Below, in pieces: positions 27,363-36,553 of a stretch of DNA of 44,823 nucleotides (positions are counted from its first letter, which is position 1; every line of letters begins with the position of its first letter). Origin of the DNA: Bacteroides sp. UBA7333 (GTDB lineage: Bacteria > Bacteroidota > Bacteroidia > Bacteroidales > Bacteroidaceae); NCBI GenBank assembly GCA_002471195.1, contig DKPN01000020.1, positions 47,199 through 92,021 on the forward strand, given 5' to 3'. The notes beneath the pieces were generated by a model. That model did not search any database and was not told the DNA's origin. It saw only the letters and a list, made by a program, of their open reading frames with translations. Position numbers and translations under genes: made by a program.

Positions 27363-29846
27363 ATGAAGCAGAGACGTAAAATACCATTTATTATATTAGC
27401 TTTTTTTCTATGCCATATAGTTTTATTATCGTGTACCGATGATGATTGGGGCAATGAAAAAGATAAAGGAACCTTTATATGGGATATAAACATCAACTCT
27501 TCTGAAGTTACAAGGGGGCAACCCATCAACTCGACTACCGACACACTCTTTGATAGTTTTGGAATATACAGTTATATATCGAATGGCAACTTTGCTGTTG
27601 AGCCATTGAACGTATATATGGATAACGAAAAAGTACTCAAAAAAACAGAAAACAATTGGGAACTAACTACACATAAACTTTGGCCCAACAAGGGTGCACT
27701 CTCGTTCTTTGCCTATTATCCTTATATCGATGGTACTCATCAAAACGGATTATCGATTCGAGCAACAGACAATCAAGTGCCTGTAATAACATATCGCATG
27801 CCTAAAAACGCAAAAGATCAACCCGATTTAATGATAGCTACATGTATAAAAAACATATACAACGAAGTAGTTTCACTCAACTTTAATCATGCCCTAACCT
27901 GCATTGGCTTTAACATCGTTGGCGAGTCGATTAATAATATTGAATATATAACTATCAGCGGCATATCAACATCAGCTCAAACCTCACTTACATGTGATGG
28001 TAATATCACATGGGATAACTATTCGGGATCGAACGATACTATTTTTTATGCTGGACTAAATACCGACACAGGCATTGGAAGTGCCGACTCACCATTAATG
28101 GAACCTGATGGTTATTTGATGGTACTGCCACAATCATTAGATTTAACACCCACATTCACTATTAAATTCAAAAACTCAGAACCTAAAACTGCAAACTTGA
28201 AAACGAATAATATTACCTCGTGGGAACCAGGTAAGCTATATATGTATACGCTCAATGAAACCGGTAATATTTTTAATGTAACTGTTGATAATAATGAATG
28301 TACGTTTTTGGGTGGAAAATTCACATTCGCCATATCAAGTACATACGATTCGAGTCCGATAGGTTGGACAGCAAACATTACCGATTATGAAACGGGAACA
28401 CCGATTATTTCATTCGATTCATCCAACTTAGATGATAATAACGGAGGAATGAATATAATGAAGACAATCAACGCAGAACCATCCATTGGTAGTTCATCTA
28501 ATATTGAAGATGATTTATTAAAATCGGCTGCTCCAGTTAATAATTTAAACTTAGCTTACAATCCAACAACAGGTTGGTATTCGACAGCCAACTGCTATAT
28601 TGTAAATGCACCGGGTAGTTATAAATTTCCATGCAATATAATGGGAAATGGTGTAAAAAACGGATATGACACAACCTTTTTGGATTTAACAAACTGGAAT
28701 TGCTGGTTTGGCTTTGGCCTTAAAGATTATAAAGGAGATTATATAGATGAGCCACTCGATTTGTTAATTGAGACCTCAGGTGCTAGAGCTGAATTAGTAT
28801 GGGAAGATGCCCCCCAACTTATATCCAACTTAAAAATTGATGATGATTATATCTATTTTACCATCACGCAGGAAGCCATTATGCAAGGCAATGCCATTAT
28901 TGCCATTGTCAATGCTCAAAATCAAATCATGTGGAGTTGGCATATATGGGTCACCCCCTATGTTTTAAATCAAAACGATGTAGTGCTCAACAATACTACG
29001 TTTATGGCCAAAAATATTGGTAGCTGCACAAAAGAAGCAGTCGATTTTCCACAAAGAATGGCAAAAATCACATTTACGCAAGATATTACCGGTGATACAT
29101 TATCAGTTATTCTAACACAAGAACCCTCGTATGTGAATAGTAATGAAAATAGTTTATACTATCAATGGGGACGAAAAGACCCTATGCCTGGTACAAATGG
29201 AAATATAAAAAGCGGAACATCGGCCGAATATGAACAAAAAAGCACATTCGGCAATAAACCCTTTGAAATAAGTAATGCCGGTAGTGGAGTAACTGTAGGT
29301 ACAGGCATTCAAAATCCGAATACATTTTATTCGAGTACAGATGCGGGCACCAATTACCTATGGTGTTCTGATATTAGTTCGAACACAACTTTCTGGTCGG
29401 AATGGGCTAAAACCATATACGATCCATCCCCTATCGGTTATAAGGTTCCTGCTTCTCATAAGTTAGACGGTTTGACATATACTAATGCCGGACAAGCGGT
29501 GAATGTCATTTGGCATTTAAATGGTATATTGGCTAGTCAACAAGGCAATCCGGCAATTTCTACTTTCATTAATGCCGTAGGGCAACAAAACAATGAAGGT
29601 ACAATCGTGAATTACAGCAAACTAGGATATTATTGGAGTGCAGTAGCTACGACCAACAACAATTCATTTATCTTATCCTTTATGCAACACGGTTCATCGC
29701 CAACTCAAGCCGATGTGTTTGGCGGAAATGGCCAAAGTTTAGCAGGTGTTTACACCAATCAGTTATTGCCTCAATATTATAATTATTATTACAGGCCCAC
29801 CTCATTTGGCAATTCAATAAGACCGGTAAAAGAAACAGAACATTGA
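27363..29846 (+). CDS. Large fimbrillin-like lipoprotein with C-terminal FISUMP-like domain
   Basis: An 827-aa surface lipoprotein candidate with lipobox LLSC (Cys24). The N-terminal 300 residues follow the fimbrillin pattern (TRGQPIN, WPNKGALSFFAYYP, VVSLNFNHALTCIGFNI). A middle part contains TANCYIVNAPGSYKFP (around 408-423), common in Bacteroidales fimbrillin-associated proteins. The C-terminal 230 residues resemble the Fibrobacter succinogenes major paralogous domain: YYQWGRKDP, DPSPIGYKVPA, YYWSA and SIRPVKE at the end. Size and layout suggest a tip or accessory subunit rather than a shaft protein. No usher- or anchor-like gene is adjacent. Confidence 0.85.
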   Translation: MKQRRKIPFIILAFFLCHIVLLSCTDDDWGNEKDKGTFIWDININSSEVTRGQPINSTTDTLFDSFGIYSYISNGNFAVEPLNVYMDNEKVLKKTENNWELTTHKLWPNKGALSFFAYYPYIDGTHQNGLSIRATDNQVPVITYRMPKNAKDQPDLMIATCIKNIYNEVVSLNFNHALTCIGFNIVGESINNIEYITISGISTSAQTSLTCDGNITWDNYSGSNDTIFYAGLNTDTGIGSADSPLMEPDGYLMVLPQSLDLTPTFTIKFKNSEPKTANLKTNNITSWEPGKLYMYTLNETGNIFNVTVDNNECTFLGGKFTFAISSTYDSSPIGWTANITDYETGTPIISFDSSNLDDNNGGMNIMKTINAEPSIGSSSNIEDDLLKSAAPVNNLNLAYNPTTGWYSTANCYIVNAPGSYKFPCNIMGNGVKNGYDTTFLDLTNWNCWFGFGLKDYKGDYIDEPLDLLIETSGARAELVWEDAPQLISNLKIDDDYIYFTITQEAIMQGNAIIAIVNAQNQIMWSWHIWVTPYVLNQNDVVLNNTTFMAKNIGSCTKEAVDFPQRMAKITFTQDITGDTLSVILTQEPSYVNSNENSLYYQWGRKDPMPGTNGNIKSGTSAEYEQKSTFGNKPFEISNAGSGVTVGTGIQNPNTFYSSTDAGTNYLWCSDISSNTTFWSEWAKTIYDPSPIGYKVPASHKLDGLTYTNAGQAVNVIWHLNGILASQQGNPAISTFINAVGQQNNEGTIVNYSKLGYYWSAVATTNNNSFILSFMQHGSSPTQADVFGGNGQSLAGVYTNQLLPQYYNYYYRPTSFGNSIRPVKETEH

Positions 29847-29914
29847 TTATACGGGGCAATCATTATCGAACTTATCATCTACATATGATAAATGTTACAT
29901 TTTATAATATAGAC

Positions 29915-29964
29915 ATCAATAAACTACCTACTAAATACTTACATTTAAACCGTAGTTTATTGAT
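29915..29964. repeat. 13-bp perfect inverted repeat downstream of the fimbrillin gene
   Basis: ATCAATAAACTAC (29915-29927) pairs with GTAGTTTATTGAT (29952-29964) across a 24-nt loop. A second hairpin (TTATCAT/ATGATAA, 29872-29891) lies just upstream. Neither has a strong T-tract. Gap 29847-30135 contains no gene. Confidence 0.5.
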
Positions 29965-30098
29965 ATTTTAAAAACATGGATATTTACTATAAAAAAGTAT
30001 TCGTATATATAACTCAAGACATGTTTTATTGAGAATGTATTTAATTAAGATAGGCTAATTCTTTCGTTCCATTCAAACCAATTTTTAAAAATTGATTT

Positions 30099-30106
30099 TA
30101 TCTTTG
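30099..30106 (+). promoter_or_regulatory. -7 box of the potassium channel gene
   Basis: TATCTTTG matches TAnnTTTG, 29 nt before the ATG at 30136. No clear -33 TTTG. Confidence 0.5.
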
Positions 30107-30135
30107 TAGAAAGACATTTTTTAAAGTATCAGATA

Positions 30136-30945
30136 ATGAAAAAACAACACATTAAAACGGCTCAAGAGGGCATTAAGAAAGTGATTAAATATTTTAATAT
30201 TTATCAGCATATTCAACATTACCTTAAAACCAAGTTTTTTCATTATACCGTATTATTTTTTATTGTAGCGTCCATCGCATCTACCGTTATTTCATCATTC
30301 GATTGGGCATCAGAGTATCGGTTAGCACTTTTTGGTATTGTATATTTTGCAGCCATTATATTCACAATTGAATATATATTACGCATTATAGCTGCACCGG
30401 CCAATTATCCACAAACGGCACCATGGAAAGCCAGATTAAAATATCTTTTCTCTTTTTACGGCTTTGTCGATTTTGTAGCCATGCTTCCTTTCTTGCTGGT
30501 ATACATGTATTGGAATACAGAGATTGCTCATCTTATTGTACTCCCCTATATCTTTATCGTATTCAAACTGATACGGTATTCAAAATCATTTAGAATGATA
30601 GGGCAAGTATTGCATGAGGTAAAAAGCGAATTGCTAACAGCTTATACAGCATGTGGCATTATGATATGTTTTTCGGCCATTTTAATGTATTATCTTGAGC
30701 GTCAAGCTCAGCCCGATGCTTTTAGTAATATTGGAGATGGTCTATGGTGGTCGATTGTAGCATTCACCACTGTAGGATATGGCGATTTATATCCCATCAC
30801 CCCACTTGGTAGAATTCTTAGTAGCATTATAAGTTTAGTAGGAATTGCCATGATTGCTCTACCCACCGGTATTATAAGTTCGGCCTTTATGGATGTAATG
30901 CAGAAAAAGAAAAAAGAGATGAATGATAAGAAAACAAACAGTTAA
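30136..30945 (+). CDS. Voltage-gated-type potassium channel (ion transporter family)
   Basis: A 269-aa six-helix channel subunit. Helices S1-S4 span about 37-160, and the pore loop and S5-S6 about 165-255. The selectivity filter TVGYGD is at residues 212-217, preceded by the pore helix WWSIVAFTT, and so is specific for K+. The S4 region (FKLIRYSKSFRMIGQ, about 143-157) keeps only a few spaced basic residues, so voltage sensing may be weak. There is a basic cytoplasmic C-terminal tail and no ligand-binding domain. It would work as a tetramer. Confidence 0.92.
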   Translation: MKKQHIKTAQEGIKKVIKYFNIYQHIQHYLKTKFFHYTVLFFIVASIASTVISSFDWASEYRLALFGIVYFAAIIFTIEYILRIIAAPANYPQTAPWKARLKYLFSFYGFVDFVAMLPFLLVYMYWNTEIAHLIVLPYIFIVFKLIRYSKSFRMIGQVLHEVKSELLTAYTACGIMICFSAILMYYLERQAQPDAFSNIGDGLWWSIVAFTTVGYGDLYPITPLGRILSSIISLVGIAMIALPTGIISSAFMDVMQKKKKEMNDKKTNS

Positions 30946-30948
30946 TTG

Positions 30949-30956
30949 TATTTTTG
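30949..30956 (+). promoter_or_regulatory. -7 box of aroA
   Basis: TATTTTTG matches TAnnTTTG. It starts 4 nt after the channel gene's stop and ends 27 nt before the aroA ATG, so aroA has a promoter of its own. Confidence 0.5.
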
Positions 30957-30983
30957 CATTTACGAACATAGTCTTTACATATT

Positions 30984-32219
30984 ATGCAATATAGATTTAC
31001 AGCTCCAACGCGATTGATTGGAGAAATTGACTTACCCGCTTCAAAAAGTATTAGCAACAGAGCGTTAATACTACACGCTTTATCGAAAGGAATGCATGCC
31101 TTACACAACATTTCGGATTGCGATGATACAAAAGTAATGGTAGAGGCATTGACTCTAAATAATGAAACAATTGATATTATGGCAGCCGGAACAGCGATGC
31201 GTTTCTTGACTGCCTATCTAAGTACACGCAACGAAACGCATATCATTACCGGAACCGAACGTATGCAACAACGTCCTATTTCTATATTGGTTGATGCATT
31301 AAGAGAGTTAGGTGCCGATATCCAATATGTTAAACAAGAGGGTTATCCACCACTACACATTCATGGGAAAACATTAAAGGGAGGTGTCGTTACACTTAAA
31401 GGTAATGTAAGCTCTCAATATATTTCGGCTCTTTTAATGATTGGACCAACTCTAAAGGAGGGATTAAAATTGCAACTTACGGGCGAAATTATATCCAAAC
31501 CTTATATAGAAATTACTTTGTCATTAATGAAAGATTTCGGTGCAAAGGTAGCTTGGCTAAATGAACATACCATTGAGGTATCGGCACAAAGCTATGCCAT
31601 GCGAAATGATTTTTATATCGAAAACGATTGGAGTGCAGCTTCTTATTGGTATCAAATGGTAGCTTTATGCCCCAATGCAACCATACAACTCAAAGGGTTG
31701 TTTCAAAACAGTCTTCAAGGTGATAGCCATGGAGCAAGAGTTATGCAACAATTGGGAGTTATCTCCTCATTTAATGACAAGGGAGTAGAAATCAGCAAAA
31801 GCGATTCAATAACAACCTATCTTGACGAAGACTTTAAAGAAATACCCGACTTGGCTCAGACCTTTGTAGTAACTTGCGCTTTGCTCAATATTCCGTTTAA
31901 GTTCAAAGGGTTACAAACATTAAGAATCAAAGAGACCGACCGTATATCGGCTTTGATCAATGAAATGAAGAAATTAGGTTATGTTCTGCACACCGAAAAA
32001 GATAGTATTTTATGGTGGGATGGAGAACGATGTGCTGTCGATGAAAACCCTATCATCAACACCTACGAAGATCATAGAATGGCGATGGCCTTTGCTCCTG
32101 CCGTTTTCAAATTTCCTAATTTACATATTAATCATCCTCATGTAGTAACCAAGTCGTATCCCACTTATTGGAGCGATTTATGCAAAATGGGATTTGAAAT
32201 TATAGAAAAAGAATCATAA
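30984..32219 (+). CDS. aroA: 3-phosphoshikimate 1-carboxyvinyltransferase (EPSP synthase)
   Basis: The sixth shikimate enzyme: it joins phosphoenolpyruvate to shikimate-3-phosphate. The protein is 411 aa, near the short end for the family. N-terminal LPASKSISNRALIL (17-30) carries the substrate-binding Lys21 and Arg26. AAGTAMRFLTAYLS (about 72-85) is the PEP-site region; the usual preceding Asn-Ala is replaced by Ile-Met-Ala. Further motifs are SSQYISALLM, RIKETDRI and, near the C-terminus, DHRMAMAFAPA. The change near the PEP site could alter inhibitor sensitivity, but that is speculation. Confidence 0.96.
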   Translation: MQYRFTAPTRLIGEIDLPASKSISNRALILHALSKGMHALHNISDCDDTKVMVEALTLNNETIDIMAAGTAMRFLTAYLSTRNETHIITGTERMQQRPISILVDALRELGADIQYVKQEGYPPLHIHGKTLKGGVVTLKGNVSSQYISALLMIGPTLKEGLKLQLTGEIISKPYIEITLSLMKDFGAKVAWLNEHTIEVSAQSYAMRNDFYIENDWSAASYWYQMVALCPNATIQLKGLFQNSLQGDSHGARVMQQLGVISSFNDKGVEISKSDSITTYLDEDFKEIPDLAQTFVVTCALLNIPFKFKGLQTLRIKETDRISALINEMKKLGYVLHTEKDSILWWDGERCAVDENPIINTYEDHRMAMAFAPAVFKFPNLHINHPHVVTKSYPTYWSDLCKMGFEIIEKES

Positions 32220-32246
32220 TACCGTTTATAGAAGACTTATAAACTG

Positions 32247-32254
32247 TATTTTTG
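32247..32254 (+). promoter_or_regulatory. -7 box of the 32277 gene
   Basis: TATTTTTG matches TAnnTTTG, 22 nt before the ATG at 32277. A weak TTTA lies near the -33 position. Confidence 0.5.
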
Positions 32255-32276
32255 TTTTTATAATCATTGAAATAAA

Positions 32277-32699
32277 ATGTGGATACTTGCAATTATATTA
32301 TCGATTCTTATCGTCGTTGCTGTTGTAGGCAATTATATACGTATTCGAATCATTAAAAAGAGAATAGAAAAGGGAGAGTTAGATAAATTTCCCGAAGTTA
32401 TTGAAGTTGAAGAGGAGTGTTGTGGACAACATTCGACTTGCGAAAAAGATAGTTTATTGGCAGCCGTTAGTAAACAAATAGAATACTATGATGATGAGGA
32501 GTTAGATCGATTTATCAATCGCGAAGCAGATAGTTATGATGATAAAGAGATTGAAATGTTCAGAGATGTGCTCTATACAACTCAAGAAATCGAGGTAGCC
32601 GGCTGGATACGCAGTTTACAACTACGAGGTATTCAGTTGCCAGATGAACTAAAGGATGAGGTATTTTTGATTATTGGCGAACGCCGCATACATCCCTAA
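32277..32699 (+). CDS. Conserved small membrane-anchored protein with Cys-rich motif
   Basis: A 140-aa protein with one N-terminal helix (about 3-22), a basic stretch, then the acidic segment EVIEVEEECCGQHSTCEK with three cysteines and a histidine (about 42-59) that could bind metal. The C-terminal half (YYDDEELDRFINREADSY, WIRSLQLRGIQLPDELKDE) is helical. Homologues in Bacteroidales are sometimes labelled phospholipase, but no catalytic motif is seen. It precedes a metal-ion ABC permease, which fits a metal link only loosely. Confidence 0.8.
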   Translation: MWILAIILSILIVVAVVGNYIRIRIIKKRIEKGELDKFPEVIEVEEECCGQHSTCEKDSLLAAVSKQIEYYDDEELDRFINREADSYDDKEIEMFRDVLYTTQEIEVAGWIRSLQLRGIQLPDELKDEVFLIIGERRIHP

Positions 32700-32764
32700 A
32701 ATACAATAAACAAGATAGTTGTAACGTTATTATATTATAAAGCTTTATTAATTCGATATATTAG

Positions 32765-33559
32765 ATGGATTTACTACAATATACCTTCTTTCAACGCGCG
32801 CTTTTGGGCAGTCTTTTGGCTAGTATTGCATGTGGCATCATTGGAACCTATATTGTAACTCGCCGTCTTGTTTTTATAAGTGGCGGCATTACTCATGCCT
32901 CATTCGGCGGTATTGGATTAGGCTTGTTTACAGGAATATCTCCTATCCTTTCGGCTGCTGTCTTCTCTGTATTATCGGCTTTTGGAGTAGAATGGTTGAG
33001 CAAGCGAAAAGATATGAGAGAAGATTCGGCCATAGCAGTGTTTTGGGCACTAGGGATGGCATTGGGTATTATGTTTAGCTTTCTATCACCGGGTTTTACG
33101 CCTGATTTATCAGCATATCTATTCGGAAACATTCTCACTATTTCGACCGGCGACATTTATTTCTTAGCATGTGTATCACTATTGCTTATCGTTTTCTTCA
33201 GTCTGTTTATCCATCCTATCATATATGTATCCTTTGATAGAGAGTTTGCAGCCTCACAAGGTATCCCGGTTCAGCTATTCGAATATCTTTTAATGATGTT
33301 TATTGCACTTACCATTGTAGCTAGTTTGCGTATGATTGGTATCGTATTAGCTATCTCTTTGCTTACCATACCCCAAATGACAGCCAATCTATTTACATAT
33401 AACTTCAAGAAGATTATTTGGTTGTCTATTTTGATAGGTTTTATTGGATGCCTTGGCGGATTGATGGTTTCGTATTATATTCAAGTCCCATCGGGTGCAT
33501 CCATCATTTTCGTCTCTATTTTAATATACGCCGTGTGCAAATTAGTAAAATCATTTTAA
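32765..33559 (+). CDS. Metal-ion ABC transporter permease (ABC-3, ZnuB/MntB type)
   Basis: A 264-aa inner-membrane permease with about seven to eight helices. ABC-3 family features: RRLVFISGGITHASFGGIGLG (split, about 28-48), and VASLRMIGIVLAISLLTIPQ (split, about 180-200) near the coupling region. It would import Zn, Mn or Fe with an ATPase and a binding lipoprotein. Neither partner lies in the window, so it is an orphan gene here. It is 2 nt upstream of the PorW/SprE-like gene. Confidence 0.92.
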   Translation: MDLLQYTFFQRALLGSLLASIACGIIGTYIVTRRLVFISGGITHASFGGIGLGLFTGISPILSAAVFSVLSAFGVEWLSKRKDMREDSAIAVFWALGMALGIMFSFLSPGFTPDLSAYLFGNILTISTGDIYFLACVSLLLIVFFSLFIHPIIYVSFDREFAASQGIPVQLFEYLLMMFIALTIVASLRMIGIVLAISLLTIPQMTANLFTYNFKKIIWLSILIGFIGCLGGLMVSYYIQVPSGASIIFVSILIYAVCKLVKSF

Positions 33560-33561
33560 AC

Positions 33562-36540
33562 ATGCGGAATATACTGACACGCTTCAAAGCAAAACATCTG
33601 ATTTTAAACATCTTCTTTCTCATTATTATTAGCTTGTTGAGTGGATGTGCTACTAAAAACAATACTAAATTCAATCGTTTTTATCAAGCACTAACCACCC
33701 GGTATAATGTATATTTCAATGGAAATGAAGCTTATAAAAATGGGAATCGAGCGATAGAACAAGGCAATAAAGACAACTACATGGAGATGATTCCATTTTA
33801 TCCGATAGGCAATAAGACGACTGTTGGAGTGGGAAAAAATGATTTTGATAGGGCTATAGAAAAATCGCAAAAAGCAGTTACGCTTCATTCAATTAAAAAG
33901 AAACCGGTACGTAAACCGGGCAAAAGATATTCGGATGCTTATAAAAAATGGTTGGCTCGCAAAGAGTTCAACCCTTTTCTGCATAATGCTTGGCTTTTAA
34001 TGGGAAAAGCTCAATTTCAAAAAGGTGATTTCCCGGCAGCTGCGGCAACGTTTTCTTATATCATTCGTTTGTATGATGGACAACCTAAAATAACGACCGA
34101 AGCTAGAATATGGTTGGCACGGTGCTACACCCAGCAAGAGTGGTATTATGATGCAGAAGATGTGCTTCAAAAGGTAAATAACGATAGCTTGCCCGCTAAA
34201 TTGATACCTGAATATAATACCGCATATACACAATATTTGGTAGGAAGTCAAAGATTTAGAGAGTCGATACCTTTTTTGCAGGCTACCATTAAAAACGAAA
34301 AAAACAAAAAGCAAAAAGCACGTCAATATTTTCTTTTAGGACAGATATATCAATCGCTCGATGAGCCTCAAAATGCATATATTGCCTATGGAAAGGTAAT
34401 TTCGCAAAATCCGATATACGAACTTGAATTGAATGCTCGTATTCGCCAAACAGAGGTAACATCTCAACAAAATCCTTCGAGCTTTAAAAAAGTAGTAAAG
34501 ACACTCGAAAAAATGAGTAAAGCCGATAAAAATGCAGATTATTTAGACCAAATTTACTATGCTTTAGGAAATGTATATTTAGCAAATCAAGACACTCTTA
34601 AGGCAATAAAACAATATACCAAAGGAGTAGAGTTAAGTACACGCAATGGTGTTGAGAAAGGTATAATACAACTTACACTCGGTAATTTATATTGGCAACT
34701 TGAAAAATTTGAAGATGCACAAAAAGCCTATGCTGATGCAATTGGTTTAATTGATAAAAATCATGATAGCTATAAAGAGATCAATCATCGCTCAACAATA
34801 TTAGATGAATTAGTGCCTCATACCAATGCTATCGAACTACAAGATAGTCTACAACATTTAGCATCGCTCGATAGCATTTCGCGAATGATTGTTATCGATA
34901 CACTCATCGCACGCTTTATCCAAAAAGAAAATGAAGAATTGGAAGCGCAAAGAGCATTGGAAAAACAAATGATGAAAGACGAGGTGATGGCCGACAATAT
35001 TGCAAATGCCAGACCGGGAACTCCTACTCAAAAACCAATCATGCCATCGAATGATAAGTCATGGTATTTTTATAATACGCAAACGGTAACACAAGGAAAA
35101 AGTGAATTCCAACGTTTATGGGGTAAACGCAAGCTGGAAGACGATTGGAGAAGAAAAAATAAAACCGTTGTTGCATTAGACGATTTTGAAGAGGTGAACT
35201 ATGATGAGGAAAATGAGAATGGGGAGTCAACCTTTGATGATTCGGCTGACAATTTAAACGAAGATATGAATACTGATGATACAGATCAGGAAATTATTGA
35301 TGAAAAACATCCACAATTTTATCTTCAACAAATACCATTGACCAAGGAAGGCATGGAAGCTTCGAATGAAATTCTTTCGGAAGCGCTATACAATGCAGGC
35401 ATGATATTTAAAGATAAACTGGAAAACTATCGTTTAGCCGAAAAAGCATTTAACAGAATACTAACAAACTATCCCGATTTAGAAAACATTGATGTAGTTT
35501 ATTACAACTACTATTTGATGCTGGGATTTTTGAATAGAATGGCTGAGGCCAATATGATAAAGGCAACTTTTATTGAGCTTTATCCTGATAACAAATACGC
35601 ATTAACTCTTGCAGATCCAAATTTTGAATACAACGCCATTTATGGCAAACAGATTGAAGATTCTCTATATGTTGCTACTTATCAAGCTTTTCAGTCGGGC
35701 AACTTACAACGGGTTTTATCGAATACAGAGATATCGGCTACAAAATACCCTATGGGAAAACATCGTCCTAAGTTTTTGTTTTTAGAAGCGATGTCTCATC
35801 TTCAAAATGGCAATTCAAAACTCTTTTTGGAAGAGTTGAAAAAATTGGTTCAAACCTATCAGGAAAATGAGATCAGCGATATAGCAGCACATATCTTAAA
35901 AGGAGTACAAGAAGGTAGATTACTCGAATCAGGGAATCTTTCGCTTGGCAATATCTGGAATAGAAGAAATTCTGACCTATTGGGCAATACAACCGAAGGT
36001 AATGAAACGGATGAGGACAGAAATTTCAGCGCTGAAAAACAGACTCCTTACCTCTTTATTTTAGCCTACGAAGATGGCAAAGTGGATGAGAATATATTAT
36101 TGTATGAAATGGCTAGATATAATTTCTCTTCATTCATTGTGAAAAACTTTGATCTTTCGTTTGGACACGATCAAGGGATCGGCCGTTTAATAGTAAAAGA
36201 GTTTTCAAATATGGATGAAGCCTTATATTATCAACGTCAACTATACGCTGATCCATATATGAATGAAAAATTGAGTGGCATCAGATCGATTATTATTTCT
36301 GAATCAAATTATGAACTTCTGAATAAATATTATAGCTTTGACGATTATGATACTTTCTATAACGAAACCTTCAAAGAGGCTAATCCTAATAATATAAAGG
36401 ATGAAGAAATAATTATTGATGGTAGCACCTTAGACGATCCAATACTTAACCTTCCTGAAACAAAAGAGGAAAATCTTGAAGAAACTGAAGACGAAGGTGA
36501 AGAAATTGAAGAAGGTAATGGTATTTATTATATATATTAA
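33562..36540 (+). CDS. porW: PorW/SprE-like TPR lipoprotein (type IX secretion/gliding)
   Basis: A 992-aa periplasmic lipoprotein. The signal peptide ends at LLSGC (Cys29), followed by the hallmark TRYNVYFNGNEAYKNG near residues 45-60. Tetratricopeptide-like repeats cover about 130-430 (for example YYFLLGQIYQSLDEPQNAY-type units), a second repeat block follows at about 590-760, and the extreme C-terminus is very acidic. PorW in Porphyromonas and SprE in Flavobacterium are needed for type IX secretion and link outer- and inner-membrane parts. The frame is open to 33418, but ATG at 33562 gives a proper lipoprotein signal 2 nt after the permease stop. Homologues also occur in species without confirmed type IX secretion. 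Confidence 0.85.
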   Translation: MRNILTRFKAKHLILNIFFLIIISLLSGCATKNNTKFNRFYQALTTRYNVYFNGNEAYKNGNRAIEQGNKDNYMEMIPFYPIGNKTTVGVGKNDFDRAIEKSQKAVTLHSIKKKPVRKPGKRYSDAYKKWLARKEFNPFLHNAWLLMGKAQFQKGDFPAAAATFSYIIRLYDGQPKITTEARIWLARCYTQQEWYYDAEDVLQKVNNDSLPAKLIPEYNTAYTQYLVGSQRFRESIPFLQATIKNEKNKKQKARQYFLLGQIYQSLDEPQNAYIAYGKVISQNPIYELELNARIRQTEVTSQQNPSSFKKVVKTLEKMSKADKNADYLDQIYYALGNVYLANQDTLKAIKQYTKGVELSTRNGVEKGIIQLTLGNLYWQLEKFEDAQKAYADAIGLIDKNHDSYKEINHRSTILDELVPHTNAIELQDSLQHLASLDSISRMIVIDTLIARFIQKENEELEAQRALEKQMMKDEVMADNIANARPGTPTQKPIMPSNDKSWYFYNTQTVTQGKSEFQRLWGKRKLEDDWRRKNKTVVALDDFEEVNYDEENENGESTFDDSADNLNEDMNTDDTDQEIIDEKHPQFYLQQIPLTKEGMEASNEILSEALYNAGMIFKDKLENYRLAEKAFNRILTNYPDLENIDVVYYNYYLMLGFLNRMAEANMIKATFIELYPDNKYALTLADPNFEYNAIYGKQIEDSLYVATYQAFQSGNLQRVLSNTEISATKYPMGKHRPKFLFLEAMSHLQNGNSKLFLEELKKLVQTYQENEISDIAAHILKGVQEGRLLESGNLSLGNIWNRRNSDLLGNTTEGNETDEDRNFSAEKQTPYLFILAYEDGKVDENILLYEMARYNFSSFIVKNFDLSFGHDQGIGRLIVKEFSNMDEALYYQRQLYADPYMNEKLSGIRSIIISESNYELLNKYYSFDDYDTFYNETFKEANPNNIKDEEIIIDGSTLDDPILNLPETKEENLEETEDEGEEIEEGNGIYYIY

Positions 36541-36553
36541 AAAATAGTGTGTT

